The notes: a model not told the origin generated them from the sequence alone. A DNA stretch of 64,000 bases from Phenylobacterium sp. (GCF_013911965.1 NZ_JACESE010000001.1:62001-126000); one strand, 5' to 3'. Numbered from the stretch's first letter, positions 30,669-44,267 are shown. Program-made: numbers and translations.

Positions 30669-30974
30669 TCAGGGGCGCTCGTTCCAGCCGTAGGCCACCC
30701 AGTGGTGGCCGCCGAGGTGCCGCGCCTCGATCACGCCGTCCTCGCCCACGGGGCCGCTGCGGCGGCGGGCCAGACGGCCGGCGCGGTGCGCCAGGGCGGC
30801 CAGCGCCAGGAGCGTGCTCAGCATCACGCCGATGACCACCACCGTGGCGGCGAAGACCACGGCCAGCACCACGCCCACCAGGACGGCGGCCACGGCGGCG
30901 ACCGCGCCGGCGATGGCGGTGAGGCTGCGAAGGGCCGGGCGATGGCCCTGACCCGAGGCTTGGCGCGTCTCCAT
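30669..30974 (-). CDS. Small membrane protein of unknown function
   Basis: 101 residues from the ATG at 30974 (AGAAAGAGACC upstream). A basic N-terminus (METRQASGQGHRPALRSL) leads into about 45 hydrophobic residues (TAIAGAVAAVAAVLVGVVLA, VVFAATVVVIGVMLSTLLAL), long enough for two transmembrane helices. A basic/acidic cytoplasmic tail follows, ending HLGGHHWVAYGWNERP. No family is recognised. The gene is on the minus strand downstream of the DjlA-like gene, but the 119-base gap leaves co-transcription open. The frame extends further upstream without better start signals. Confidence 0.6.
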   Translation of the reverse strand: METRQASGQGHRPALRSLTAIAGAVAAVAAVLVGVVLAVVFAATVVVIGVMLSTLLALAALAHRAGRLARRRSGPVGEDGVIEARHLGGHHWVAYGWNERP

Positions 30975-31093
30975 GGTCTCTTTCTGATCGCCTCCTGTTC
31001 GGGGCCTAACGATTATGTTCGCCTTCGGCTCCCGGACGTCAACCTTGCGGGAACATCTGGGCGCCGATTGGGCGGTTACGCCGCGCCGCGCCT

Positions 31094-31789
31094 CTAGACC
31101 GCGCCGACCAGCGCCATTTCCCGGCGCTCGCGCATGGCGGCCTCGAAGGCGGCGTTGATCGCCTTGGCCTTGGCCTCGGCGACCTCGATGAACTCCTGCG
31201 GCAGCCCCCGCGAGCGCGCACGATCGGGATGGTTCTCGATCAGGGCGATCTTCCATGCCGCCCGCAGCTGGTCATCGGTCGCATCGTGCGGCGCGCCCAG
31301 GACGGCGTAGGGATCGTCGGCGCCGGCGCCCAGGTGCGTCGCCTTCAGCCGCCGGAAGACCAGCTCGGAGAAGCCGAAGAGCTCGGCCACGCGCTCCAGA
31401 TAGGCGAGCTCCTCGTCGGTGACCGCACCGTCCGAGCAGGCGATGTGGAAGAGGCCGTCGAGCACGTCCTCCAGGATCTGCGGGCAGTTGCGGTAGCGGC
31501 GGGCGAGACGCCGGGCGTAGCTCTCGAACCCGCGGGTCGTCTGGCGGGCCAGATTGTAGAGCCGCCTGATGTTCGGGCGGGAGGCCTCGTCGGACTGGAA
31601 GACGTCGGAAAAGGCGTCGAACTCCGCATTGCCGGCGTGGCCGTCGGCGCGGGCGAGCTTGGCCCCGAGGGCGGTGACGGCCGTGGAAAACGCAGGGTCT
31701 TCGCCCGGCAGGCCGGGCGGACAGTCGGGGCAGTCGGCCGCGTCGGGGAGGCGAACGGCCAAGCCTGCGATTTTGCGCCAGAAGCTCAT
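31094..31789 (-). CDS. DjlA-like co-chaperone (TerB plus J domain)
   Basis: 231 residues. An N-terminal segment with CPDCPPG is followed by an acidic all-helical TerB-like domain (about residues 35-150; LARADGHAGNAEFDAFSDVF and IACSDGAVTDEELAYLERVA) and a C-terminal J domain (about 158-220) with the HPD motif at 187-189 (ALIENHPDRA). This order is that of DjlA, a DnaK co-chaperone; the E. coli protein has an N-terminal membrane anchor, which is reduced here to the weakly hydrophobic FWRKIAGLAVRL. It would stimulate DnaK ATPase. The gene is divergent from the hydantoinase-like gene (74 bases between starts). Confidence 0.85.
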   Translation of the reverse strand: MSFWRKIAGLAVRLPDAADCPDCPPGLPGEDPAFSTAVTALGAKLARADGHAGNAEFDAFSDVFQSDEASRPNIRRLYNLARQTTRGFESYARRLARRYRNCPQILEDVLDGLFHIACSDGAVTDEELAYLERVAELFGFSELVFRRLKATHLGAGADDPYAVLGAPHDATDDQLRAAWKIALIENHPDRARSRGLPQEFIEVAEAKAKAINAAFEAAMRERREMALVGAV

Positions 31790-31863
31790 TGTCTTATGCC
31801 AAGTAGCCTTAGGAACAAGGCGCCCTCATGACAACGCAAATCGGGCTACGCGCAGGTTAAGTT

Positions 31864-35454
<3,591 letters not shown>

Positions 35455-35459
35455 CTCCC

Positions 35460-36071
35460 TTGTTTTCCCCGTTCCTCTTCGCCCTCGCCCTGCTGGCGCA
35501 AGACGCCGAAGCCGCACCCGCCGCCGCCGCGCCCGCCGCGCCCGCAGCCGAAGCCGCCGAGGCGCCCTACCCGCCCGGCGCGCCGCGCGACGCCTATGGC
35601 CTGGTGGCCTGGTGCTATGGCGCGCTTTCCGGCCATCGGGACCTGCGCGACCGCGCCATGCCCGAGGTCGTCCGCATCGAATCCACCTTCCGCCGGCCGG
35701 GCACGTCGCTGGAGGAGGATCTCGCCGTCTATGACGAGCTCGACGCGCTGTCGGAGCGGAACCTCGGCCTGTTCCGCCGGGCCATGGAAGCCGCCGAGCG
35801 GGCGAGCCCTCAGCCGCTCAACGTCCAGGGGGCCGACGCCGTGCGCCGCGGCCGCGCCACCTGGAGTCAGGCCGGCGAGCTGAGCGACGCGCGCCTGGCC
35901 CAGGAGTGGATGAGCTGGACGCTGCCCGCGCGTTGCGAAGCGACCGCCGTGGCCCTGGAACGGCGCGCGCGCCTGGCGCAGCCCGCGTTCGACTTCGACC
36001 GGACGGCTCCGGCGCAGGACACCCCCGCAGAAGTCCCGCCGGAGTCGACCGAAACTCCGGGCGAACCCTGA
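35460..36071 (+). CDS. Exported hypothetical protein
   Basis: 203 residues from the TTG at 35460 (GAGGTG 9 bases upstream, inside the end of the previous gene). The N-terminus MFSPFLFALALLAQDAEAAP is a short signal peptide; an Ala/Pro linker follows. The mature part (about 36-180) has DAYGLVAWCYGALSGHRDLR, a helical core (EEDLAVYDELDALSERNLGL, FRRAMEAAERASPQ) and a conserved-looking WMSWTLPARCEATAVALERR with a cysteine that may pair with the first. The tail is acidic and proline-rich. It looks like a periplasmic helical protein of caulobacteria without known function; it is probably co-transcribed with the oxoprolinase-like gene. Confidence 0.65.
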   Translation: MFSPFLFALALLAQDAEAAPAAAAPAAPAAEAAEAPYPPGAPRDAYGLVAWCYGALSGHRDLRDRAMPEVVRIESTFRRPGTSLEEDLAVYDELDALSERNLGLFRRAMEAAERASPQPLNVQGADAVRRGRATWSQAGELSDARLAQEWMSWTLPARCEATAVALERRARLAQPAFDFDRTAPAQDTPAEVPPESTETPGEP

Positions 36072-36139
36072 AGGCCGCAGGCGGGCGCCCAAACGGCGGG
36101 CGCTCGCAGAGCCGAGATCTCGGAAGTGGGCGGATTGTG

Positions 36140-36177
36140 CGCCTTCCGGCCCCAATGCGGCGGTCGGAAGGCGTTTT
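36140..36177 (+). terminator. Intrinsic terminator after the exported protein gene
   Basis: CGCCTTCCG (36140-36148) and CGGAAGGCG (36165-36173) form a perfect 9-bp stem with a 16-base loop, followed by TTTT. Confidence 0.75.
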
Positions 36178-36250
36178 CGTGTTCACTGTTGCCGCAACGT
36201 GACAGGGCCGCGACAGCCGCCGTTTTCAGCGCACACGCCAAACTCCGAGC

Positions 36251-36271
36251 ATTGATTTTACAGGGGTTTTT
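36251..36271 (+). promoter_or_regulatory. Motif shared upstream of both TonB receptors, copy 1
   Basis: This 21-base site begins ATTGATTTTAC and ends GTTTTT; it agrees with copy 2 at 39806-39826 in 17 of 21 positions. It lies 215 bases before the start codon, almost the same distance as copy 2 (221). The surrounding leaders are otherwise dissimilar, so the element is probably a promoter or regulator site. Confidence 0.5.
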
Positions 36272-36485
36272 GCCACGCACCCTCGAAGCCGAGGTATACT
36301 TTTCTGCGAGATCGTCGGTTTTCTATTACCAACGGCTTTACATTTGACAGAACGGAAATCTATTCCTTGCCGTTTTGAGTAAGCATGACAACTCGCATGC
36401 TTGATTTATTCACGCGACGCACGTCTCTACCCGGCATCGGATCACAAATTGATCCATGACGCTTCTAATTATGAAGGGGAAACGT

Positions 36486-39400
36486 GTGAGGAGTTCAAAA
36501 TACTTGTCGACGGTCTCTACGGCCGCCGTCGCCCTCGCCCTCAGCCTCGCGGCGGGCCAGGCCTCGGCCCAGACCGAAGTCGAGGAAATCGTCGTCACCG
36601 GCTCGTTCATCGCCGGCACGCCGGAAGACGCGGCCCTGCCCGTCGACGTGATCAGCTCGGCCGAGCTTGAGAAGCAGGGCTCGCCCTCCACCACCGAACT
36701 GATCAAGTCGCTGACCGTCAGCGGCCCGGTTCTGGGGGACACCAACCAGTTCTCGACCTCGGCCCAGGGCGCCATCGGCGCGGGCTCGATCAACCTGCGC
36801 GGCCTGGGCCCGCAGCGGACGCTCGTGCTGTTCAACGGCCGTCGCTTCATGTCGACCGACCCGCTGACCGGCGTCGACACCAACCTGATCCCGACCGCCG
36901 CCATCGGCCGCGTCGAGATCCTGAAGGACGGCGCGGCCGCCACCTATGGCTCCGACGCCATCGGCGGCGTGATCAACTTCATCACCAAGAAGACCTTCTC
37001 GGGCTTCGAGGTGGGCGGCGAGTACCGCTACGTCGACGGCAATGACGGCGAGTACAACCTGAACGCCGCCTGGGGCTGGCAGGGCGAGCGCGGCAACGTC
37101 TTCGTGGCCGCCGGCTATCAGCACCGCTCCGAGCTCGACACCCTGGACCGCGACTGGTCCTACCAGGACTACACGACCAACCCGTCGGGCTGGTCCTTCC
37201 TGTCGAACCCCGGCTTCTACGTCGCCCGTCTGGGCGTCGACCTGCCGACCATCCCGGGCACGCCCGACCCGAACTACGGCGACGCCGTCGGTTCGATCCG
37301 CGAGTCCACCTGCGGCGCCGTCGGCGGCTTTGAAGGCGTCTACCAGTCGGGCGCCAGCCAGCTGCCGGCCTGCTATTACAGCTACGTTCCCTTCGCCAAC
37401 CTGATCGAAGAGACCGACCGCTACCAGCTGTACGGCGAACTGAACTTCGACCTGACGGACACGACCGAGTTCTTCATCGAGGGCATGTACTCGAAGACGG
37501 ACGTGCCCAACATCGGCTACTCGCCGTCCTATCCGCCGACCCAGGGGCCGTTCGGCCCGGGCAGCACCCAGTACTTCGCGCCCAAGTCGAACCCCTACGT
37601 CCAGGCCTTCATCGCCGCCAATCCGCAGATCTTCGGCTCCGCCGGCGCGGCGGGCGCCTATGCGGCCATCCCGACCTCGGGCCTGCAGCTGACCCTGTGG
37701 CGTCCGTTCGCCAGCGGCGGCAACCCGGCGTTCGGCTATGACGGCCAGAAGGGCGAGCGCTCCTACGAGCTGTTCCGCATCGCGACCGGCCTGAAGGGCG
37801 AGCTCGACTTCGGCAGCGGCATCGGCTGGGACCTGTCCTTCACCTATTCGAAGAACCAGGCCTACGGCGTCACCCGCGACATCCTGATCAACCGCCTCGA
37901 CCGTGCGCTGCGCGGCCTCGGCGGTCCGGACTGCACCGGCAACACGCCGGGCGCCAACGGCTGTCAGTGGCTGAACCCCTTCTCGACCGCCTATCCGGGC
38001 AACCCCCTGCTGGGCACGACCAACCCGAACTACAACCCGGCTCAAGCCAATTCCCAGGAACTGGCCCGCTGGCTCTATGACGATCAGATCGGCGAGACGA
38101 CCAACGAGCTCTACGTCCTCGACCTGGTCTTCAACGGCATGACCGGCTTCGACCTGCCGGGCGGCGAAGTGGGTTGGGCGGCCGGCGCGCAGTGGCGTTC
38201 GTCCGAACAGACCCGCCGTCTGGGCAGCAACTTCTACGATCGCAACATCACGCCCTGCCCCGTGCCGGGCGACACGAGCTGCGCGATCGAGACCGGCCCG
38301 TACATGTTCCTCGGCCAGTCGCAACCCTACTTCGTGGACGAGTCCATCTACGCCCTGTTCGGCGAGCTGAACCTGCCCGTCCTCGACAACCTGAACGCTC
38401 AGCTGGCGGTCCGCTTCGAGGACTACGGCGGCGAGACGGGTTCGACCACGAACCCGAAGCTGTCGATGAAGTGGGACGCCACCGACTGGCTGTCGCTGCG
38501 CGGTTCGGTGGGCTCCACCTTCCGCGGTCCGACGCCGACCGACCGGGCTCCGGGCGGGGCGACGGGTCTGTCGGGCATCCAGGCCGCCGGCAACGCCTTC
38601 AAGTCTGTCGACGCCTTCGGCAACCCCGACATCGGCCCGGAGAAGGCTCTCACCTACTCCGTCGGCGCGGTGATGGACTTCGGCGACTTCCGCGCCCTGG
38701 TAGACTACTGGAACATCAAGCTCGAGGACCAGATCGTCCGCGTTCCGGCCAACGTGGTCGGCAACCTGGTCGGCAACGGCCCGGGCAACGGCGCCCAGTT
38801 CGTCAACTGCTCGCACCCGCTGCGGGACCTGGTGACCTTCTCCAACAACAACGCCTGCGTCCAGGGCGTGACCATGGGTTCGGACATCTCCCGGATCCGG
38901 TCGGACCTGGTCAACGGTCCGGAGCTGCGCACCTCGGGCATCGACGCCACCCTCACCTATGACTATCCGGGTGACGTGTTCGGCGGCGACATGACCCTGA
39001 ACGCCACGGTGAGCTACGTCCTGCAATACGAACAGGACGCCTTCACCTACAACGGCGTGCAGGTGACCCCGTCCTACGAGGCCGTCGGCTACGCGAACTA
39101 CGACCGCCTGCCGGGCACCGTTCCGGAATGGCGCGGCGCCTTCTATGCCGAGTACGATCGCGGCGAGCACAATGTGCGCGCTACGGTGAACTACATCGAC
39201 GGCGTCACCGACAACCGTGGCCCGACCGTGGTGAACACCGGCTTCTCGGCCGCCCCGTGCACCGTGGCCAACGCCACGACCACGACGGGCTGCCAGCTGG
39301 TCACCTTCGGCCAGGAAGTCGACCCGTTCGTCACGCTGGACGTCACCTACCGCGTGTTCCTGCCCTGGGACCTGACGCTCACCGCCTCGGTGCTGAACGT

Positions 39401-39506
39401 CACCGACGAAGACCCGTCGGCCTCGCGGCTGGAGTACTCGTACGATCCGGCGATCGGCAATGTTTACGGCCGCAACTTCAAGATCGGTCTTCGCAAGAAG
39501 TTCTGA
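36486..39506 (+). CDS. TonB-dependent outer-membrane receptor 1
   Basis: 1006 residues from the GTG at 36486, chosen because AAGGGGAAAC sits just upstream and the second receptor shows the same layout (GGGGAAACGC then ATG-AGA-AGC); ATG at 36471 is the alternative. A signal peptide ends in AGQASA. Then comes the TonB box region (EVEEIVVTGSFIAG), the plug domain (LPVDVISSAELEKQGSPSTT, INLRGLGPQRTLVLFNGRR, KDGAAATYGSDAIGGVINFI) and a 22-strand-type barrel with C-terminal GRNFKIGLRKKF. It belongs to the large caulobacterial group of receptors with unknown ligand, energised by TonB-ExbBD. No transporter or sugar-degradation gene is nearby, so the substrate cannot be guessed. It is a paralogue of the next receptor. 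Confidence 0.95.
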   Translation: MRSSKYLSTVSTAAVALALSLAAGQASAQTEVEEIVVTGSFIAGTPEDAALPVDVISSAELEKQGSPSTTELIKSLTVSGPVLGDTNQFSTSAQGAIGAGSINLRGLGPQRTLVLFNGRRFMSTDPLTGVDTNLIPTAAIGRVEILKDGAAATYGSDAIGGVINFITKKTFSGFEVGGEYRYVDGNDGEYNLNAAWGWQGERGNVFVAAGYQHRSELDTLDRDWSYQDYTTNPSGWSFLSNPGFYVARLGVDLPTIPGTPDPNYGDAVGSIRESTCGAVGGFEGVYQSGASQLPACYYSYVPFANLIEETDRYQLYGELNFDLTDTTEFFIEGMYSKTDVPNIGYSPSYPPTQGPFGPGSTQYFAPKSNPYVQAFIAANPQIFGSAGAAGAYAAIPTSGLQLTLWRPFASGGNPAFGYDGQKGERSYELFRIATGLKGELDFGSGIGWDLSFTYSKNQAYGVTRDILINRLDRALRGLGGPDCTGNTPGANGCQWLNPFSTAYPGNPLLGTTNPNYNPAQANSQELARWLYDDQIGETTNELYVLDLVFNGMTGFDLPGGEVGWAAGAQWRSSEQTRRLGSNFYDRNITPCPVPGDTSCAIETGPYMFLGQSQPYFVDESIYALFGELNLPVLDNLNAQLAVRFEDYGGETGSTTNPKLSMKWDATDWLSLRGSVGSTFRGPTPTDRAPGGATGLSGIQAAGNAFKSVDAFGNPDIGPEKALTYSVGAVMDFGDFRALVDYWNIKLEDQIVRVPANVVGNLVGNGPGNGAQFVNCSHPLRDLVTFSNNNACVQGVTMGSDISRIRSDLVNGPELRTSGIDATLTYDYPGDVFGGDMTLNATVSYVLQYEQDAFTYNGVQVTPSYEAVGYANYDRLPGTVPEWRGAFYAEYDRGEHNVRATVNYIDGVTDNRGPTVVNTGFSAAPCTVANATTTTGCQLVTFGQEVDPFVTLDVTYRVFLPWDLTLTASVLNVTDEDPSASRLEYSYDPAIGNVYGRNFKIGLRKKF

Positions 39507-39531
39507 TCCTGGATACGGCAATCGCCTCTGC

Positions 39532-39564
39532 GGGGCGGCTCTTCGGAGCCGCCCCTTTTTCTTT
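39532..39564 (+). terminator. Intrinsic terminator of TonB receptor 1
   Basis: GGGGCGGCTC (39532-39541) pairs with GAGCCGCCCC (39546-39555) across a TTCG tetraloop, followed by TTTTTCTTT. Confidence 0.93.
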
Positions 39565-39805
39565 GCCCCAGGCGCTGTCCCGCGCGCCCCGGCCACGCCG
39601 CCTTCTGTCCGCGCCCCCGCTGCGACTCATGACCCGGTAAGCGACTCCGGCCAGATTCATCGGCCTGGTATGGCCGCCGAGGCGGGGCCGAAGGGCGTGG
39701 AGACCGTAGCCGGGACCGAGCCCGAGCGATTTCCGCCAACACTGTGGCTGTCTTGCGACAGTTTGGCGTTTCGCTGATTTTTGACGCTTGCGAAGATTGT
39801 CGACC

Positions 39806-39826
39806 ATTGATTGTACGGTCGTTTTT
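39806..39826 (+). promoter_or_regulatory. Motif shared upstream of both TonB receptors, copy 2
   Basis: The site begins ATTGATTGTAC and ends GTTTTT, 17 of 21 identical with copy 1 (36251-36271), and lies 221 bases before the receptor 2 start. Confidence 0.5.
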
Positions 39827-40046
39827 CGGAGAGCGGCGTAAGCCCATCCGCCCTATTCTGACGTACCTGCGTTATATGTGTAACGCTGTGACACGTTTTT
39901 GCGCTCGACCGGCGTTTTTATACAGCGGCGCTTCTGCGTACCCTGCATAAGAAACTTGATTTTCGAACGAACCCCTCTGTTTTTAGCCCGCGACGGGTCG
40001 GTCTCCGGCCTGCTGGACTGAAGAAAACTCATAGATGGGGAAACGC

Positions 40047-42920
40047 ATGAGAAGCTCGCATTATCTGATGACAGCTTCGGCCCTCGCCGTCGCCGCGGCG
40101 CTCGGCGCCGGTCAGGCGTCCGCGCAGACCGCCGACGCGACCACCGTGGTCGAAGAGGTCGTGGTCACCGGCTCGTTCATCGCCGGCACGCCGGAAGACG
40201 CCGCTCTGCCGGTCAACGTCATCGGCAATGACGAACTGGAGAAGCAGGGTTCGCCCTCGACGGTCGACCTGATCAAGTCGATCCCCGCCATGCAGGGCGC
40301 GGTCGGTGAATCGAACCAGTTCGGCGCCGGCCAGACCACGGGCGCCGGCAGCGCCAACCTGCGCGGCCTGGGCGCCGAGCGGACCCTGGTGCTGTTCAAC
40401 GGCCGCCGCATGGCGACGTCGCCCGGCTCCATCTACGTGGACACCAACCTGATCCCGACCGCCGCCATCGGCCGCGTCGAGGTTCTGAAGGACGGCGCGG
40501 CCGCCACCTACGGCTCCGACGCCATCGGCGGCGTCGTCAACTTCATCACCCGCCGCAATTTCGACGGGCTGGAGCTGCAGGCCGGCTATTCGCTCATCGA
40601 CGGCTCGGACGGCGACTACAACACCAGCATCGCCTACGGCCACACCACCGACCGGTCCAGCATGCTGCTGACCGCCGGCTACCGTCACCGTTCGGAACTG
40701 CCGACCACCGAGCGCGACTTCGCCGTGCGTCCCTATGAGGAAAACCCGCAGGGCGGCTGGTCCTCGTTCGGCAATCCGGGCCTCTACCTGGCCAGCACGA
40801 ACGGCGGCGTCACCTACACCTCGCCGGTCGTCGACCCGGCCTGTAACGTGATCTCCGGCCCGCAGACGGGCACGCTCTGCCAGTTCCAGTACATCGGGTT
40901 CAACAACCTGGTGGAGGACGAGGACCACTGGCAGCTGTACGGCGAGTTCAACTTCGACATCACCGACACGACGACCTTCCATGTGGAAGCGCTCTATGCC
41001 GGTCACGACGTGTCGATGGAGCACTCCTCGCCGTCCTATCCGCCGAACAACTATCCGTCCTCGGCGCTGTCGGGCAAAATCCAGGGCAACGGCTACTTCA
41101 TCCCGGCCGCCAACCCCGGCCTCCAGGCCCTGCTGGCCAGCTATCCCGGTCAGGTTCCGGCCTCGGCCGGCACGGCGGGCCTGTTCACCTCCATCGCCTG
41201 GCGTCCGATCGGCGTGGACGGCAACGACCTGTTCGAAGGCGCGGCCAAGCATGACAAGCGTCGCTTCGACGCCTACCGCATCTCGGCGGGCCTGAAGGGC
41301 GAGTTCGAGTTCGGCGGCGGCATCGGCTGGGATGCGTCCATGACCTACATGGACAACACCAGCGACATCGCCACCCCCGACATCCTGGTGGGCCGCCTGC
41401 AGCGCGCCCTGCAAGGCTTCGGCGGCGACAGCTGCACCGGCACGACCCCCGGCGCCAACGGCTGCCTGTGGTTCAACCCGTTCTCGTCCGGCACCCCGGC
41501 CAACGCCGTGGATGGCCGCACCAACCCGAACTATGTGGCGGGCACGGCCAACAGCCGCGAAGTGCTCGACTACATCTTCGACGAGTACGCCTACGAGATC
41601 CGCTCGCAGCTCTACACGGCCGACCTGGTCTTCAATGGTGAGCTGCCCGTGGACTTCGGCGGCGGCCCGATCGGCTGGGCCCTCGGCACCCAGTACCGCT
41701 GGAGCGCGCTGGAGCGTCAGAACAGCGACTTCACCAACGTCGCCGTCAGCCCCTGCCCCGACTCCTCGGTGAACCCCGCCGCGACCTGCCCCGGCCGCGA
41801 GAACGGCCCCTTCACCTTCTTCGGCGCGCTTGAGGATTACGACCTCGACCAGTCGGTCGTGTCCCTCTTCGGCGAAATGGCTGTGCCGGTCACCGACTCC
41901 CTCAACCTGACCCTGGCGGTCCGGTACGAGGACTACGGCGGCAATGTCGGCTCGACCACCAACCCGAAGGTCGCCGTCCGTTGGCAGGCCACCGACTGGC
42001 TGGCCTTCCGCGCCTCGGCGGGCTCGACCTTCCGCGCCCCGCCGATCACCCAGATCACGCCGTCCTCGACGACGTCCCTGGCCTACACCTCGGTCGCCGG
42101 CGGCTATCGCGCCTACGACACCTTCGGCAATCCGAACCTGGAGCCGGAAGAAGCCCAGACGCTGAACCTTGGCGCCCTGGTCGACTTCGGCGACTTCCGC
42201 GCCTCGGTGGACTACTGGAGCTTCGACTTCGAAGGTCCGATCGACAACGAATCCGGTTCGGACATCGTCAACGCCATCTTCGGCCCCAACGGCGCGGGCT
42301 GCTCCTCGCCCCTGGTCAGCCGGATCACCTTCGGCGGCACGGGGGCCTGCACCGCGGCGAACATCAACCGCGTGCGGATCAACTACGTGAACGGTCCGGA
42401 CGTGAAGACGAACGGCATCGACGTCGCCGCCTCCTACCGCGCGCGTGACGTGCTCGGCGGGGACATGAACTTCGGTCTCGATCTGACCTATGTCCTGGAA
42501 TACTCGGTCGACGCCAACGTCATCGACGGCGTCCAGGTGGCCGAGGCCACCGACTATGCCGGCACGATGGACTACCTGGGCTACGGCTCCCAGCCGCAAT
42601 GGCGGGGTTCGGTGTTCGCGGAATACAACCGCGACATCCACAACGTCCGGGCCACCCTGCGCTACATCGACGACATGGTCGACACGCGCGCGGGCACCTC
42701 GACCTTCTCCAACGGCCCCGACGGCCAGAAGATCGACGCCTTCGTGACCACCGACATCGCCTACCGCGTCTTCCTGCCCTGGGACACGACGGTCAGCGCC
42801 ACGGTGATCAACGTGTTCGACCAGGACCCGCCGTTCGCCCGGCTGGACCTGTCGTACGACCCCTTCACGGCCAATCCGTACGGCCGCTACTTCAAGCTGA
42901 ACGTGACCAAGCGCTTCTGA
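40047..42920 (+). CDS. TonB-dependent outer-membrane receptor 2
   Basis: 957 residues from the ATG at 40047 (GGGGAAACGC upstream; ATG at 40035 would add four residues). Signal peptide ends AGQASA; the TonB box region is VVEEVVVTGSFIAGTPEDAA, almost identical to receptor 1. Plug motifs LPVNVIGNDELEKQGSPSTV, NLRGLGAERTLVLFNGRR and GSDAIGGVVNFITRR follow, and the barrel ends GRYFKLNVTKRF. Plug and C-terminal barrel align well with receptor 1, while the extracellular loops (about residues 230-450) differ, so the pair is an old tandem duplication with changed loops and possibly a changed ligand. Each copy has its own leader and terminator and can be controlled separately. Confidence 0.95.
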   Translation: MRSSHYLMTASALAVAAALGAGQASAQTADATTVVEEVVVTGSFIAGTPEDAALPVNVIGNDELEKQGSPSTVDLIKSIPAMQGAVGESNQFGAGQTTGAGSANLRGLGAERTLVLFNGRRMATSPGSIYVDTNLIPTAAIGRVEVLKDGAAATYGSDAIGGVVNFITRRNFDGLELQAGYSLIDGSDGDYNTSIAYGHTTDRSSMLLTAGYRHRSELPTTERDFAVRPYEENPQGGWSSFGNPGLYLASTNGGVTYTSPVVDPACNVISGPQTGTLCQFQYIGFNNLVEDEDHWQLYGEFNFDITDTTTFHVEALYAGHDVSMEHSSPSYPPNNYPSSALSGKIQGNGYFIPAANPGLQALLASYPGQVPASAGTAGLFTSIAWRPIGVDGNDLFEGAAKHDKRRFDAYRISAGLKGEFEFGGGIGWDASMTYMDNTSDIATPDILVGRLQRALQGFGGDSCTGTTPGANGCLWFNPFSSGTPANAVDGRTNPNYVAGTANSREVLDYIFDEYAYEIRSQLYTADLVFNGELPVDFGGGPIGWALGTQYRWSALERQNSDFTNVAVSPCPDSSVNPAATCPGRENGPFTFFGALEDYDLDQSVVSLFGEMAVPVTDSLNLTLAVRYEDYGGNVGSTTNPKVAVRWQATDWLAFRASAGSTFRAPPITQITPSSTTSLAYTSVAGGYRAYDTFGNPNLEPEEAQTLNLGALVDFGDFRASVDYWSFDFEGPIDNESGSDIVNAIFGPNGAGCSSPLVSRITFGGTGACTAANINRVRINYVNGPDVKTNGIDVAASYRARDVLGGDMNFGLDLTYVLEYSVDANVIDGVQVAEATDYAGTMDYLGYGSQPQWRGSVFAEYNRDIHNVRATLRYIDDMVDTRAGTSTFSNGPDGQKIDAFVTTDIAYRVFLPWDTTVSATVINVFDQDPPFARLDLSYDPFTANPYGRYFKLNVTKRF

Positions 42921-42946
42921 TCTGAAGCGAGAGGTTCGAAACTCCA

Positions 42947-42980
42947 GGGGCGGCGCCGCAAGGCGCCGCCCCTTTCCTTT
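42947..42980 (+). terminator. Intrinsic terminator of TonB receptor 2
   Basis: GGGGCGGCGCC (42947-42957) pairs with GGCGCCGCCCC (42962-42972) across a GCAA tetraloop, followed by TTTCCTTT. Confidence 0.9.
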
Positions 42981-42983
42981 GGG

Positions 42984-43436
42984 CTATTGGCCGAAGTCCA
43001 GCGGCCGGCAGGTGGTCAGGTTGACGGGCGGCGCATCGGACCGCGTCCAGGTCTCCCCCACCTTGAGGAAGTTGGCGGCCGCCGACGTCGTGCGGAACTC
43101 GGCGCTCTCAGGGTTCCAGGCCTCCCAGCGCATGGCCGTCAGCACCTTGGCCCCGCCCTGCTCGGCCTCGGCCTCCGTCAGCTCGCCCTCGACCTTGCAG
43201 GCGACGGCGAAATTGCGGCAGCCGTCGGCGCCGCCCTGGCCCTCGGTCAGGGCCTCGGCCGGCGGGGCCGGACAGGCGTCAGACGCCACGAGGTCGACGC
43301 GCCATTGCTGGATGGCTTCGTTCAGTCCCGCATAGGGATCGCGATCGTCGGCGCTTTCACCGGAACAGGCGGCGAGCGCCAGGGCGGCGAGCGCCGGCGC
43401 GGCGAGCCTGCGGCTGGTCGTGATCAGGTGTCGCAA
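42984..43436 (-). CDS. Lipoprotein of unknown function
   Basis: 150 residues from the TTG at 43436 (GGAG 7 bases upstream). The signal peptide MRHLITTSRRLAAPALAALA leads to the lipobox LAAC, with the lipidated cysteine at residue 24. The mature part has about 125 residues with four further cysteines (DACPAPP, DGCRNFAVACKVEG, TTCRPLDFG), which may form two disulfides in the periplasm, and a short tryptophan-rich strand (AMRWEAWNPES). No known family is recognised. It converges on TonB receptor 2, whose terminator overlaps its downstream side; it is not part of that operon. Confidence 0.72.
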   Translation of the reverse strand: MRHLITTSRRLAAPALAALALAACSGESADDRDPYAGLNEAIQQWRVDLVASDACPAPPAEALTEGQGGADGCRNFAVACKVEGELTEAEAEQGGAKVLTAMRWEAWNPESAEFRTTSAAANFLKVGETWTRSDAPPVNLTTCRPLDFGQ

Positions 43437-43522
43437 GTCGTGTCTCCACAGTTGCGCCCGGGCCGTGGCGGCGCGCAGGGCCTTCCGCGGAACAACGCCT
43501 TACGGCCAGGCTGGTTTGCGCT

Positions 43523-44267
<745 letters not shown>

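Larger units (their letters stand above)
36072..36485. other. Long AT-rich leader before the first TonB receptor
   Basis: This 414-base gap has no gene. It begins with the terminator at 36140-36177, then becomes much richer in A/T than the flanks. It holds the motif shared with the second receptor (36251-36271), a TATACT hexamer at 36295-36300 (with TTGCCA 19 bases before), and TTGACA at 36344-36349. Exact promoter positions are not certain. Confidence 0.5.
39507..40046. other. Intergenic leader before the second TonB receptor
   Basis: This 540-base gap contains the terminator of receptor 1 (39532-39564), then a stretch without coding potential that turns A/T-rich from about 39750. It holds the shared motif (39806-39826), TATATG and TATACA hexamers near 39873 and 39918, and no gene that I can support. 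Confidence 0.5.

Noticed and set aside
36495-42641. Two long minus-strand frames (36495-39596 and 40029-42641) opposite the TonB receptors
   Set aside because: They mirror the receptors, have no ribosome sites and contain no recognisable domains.
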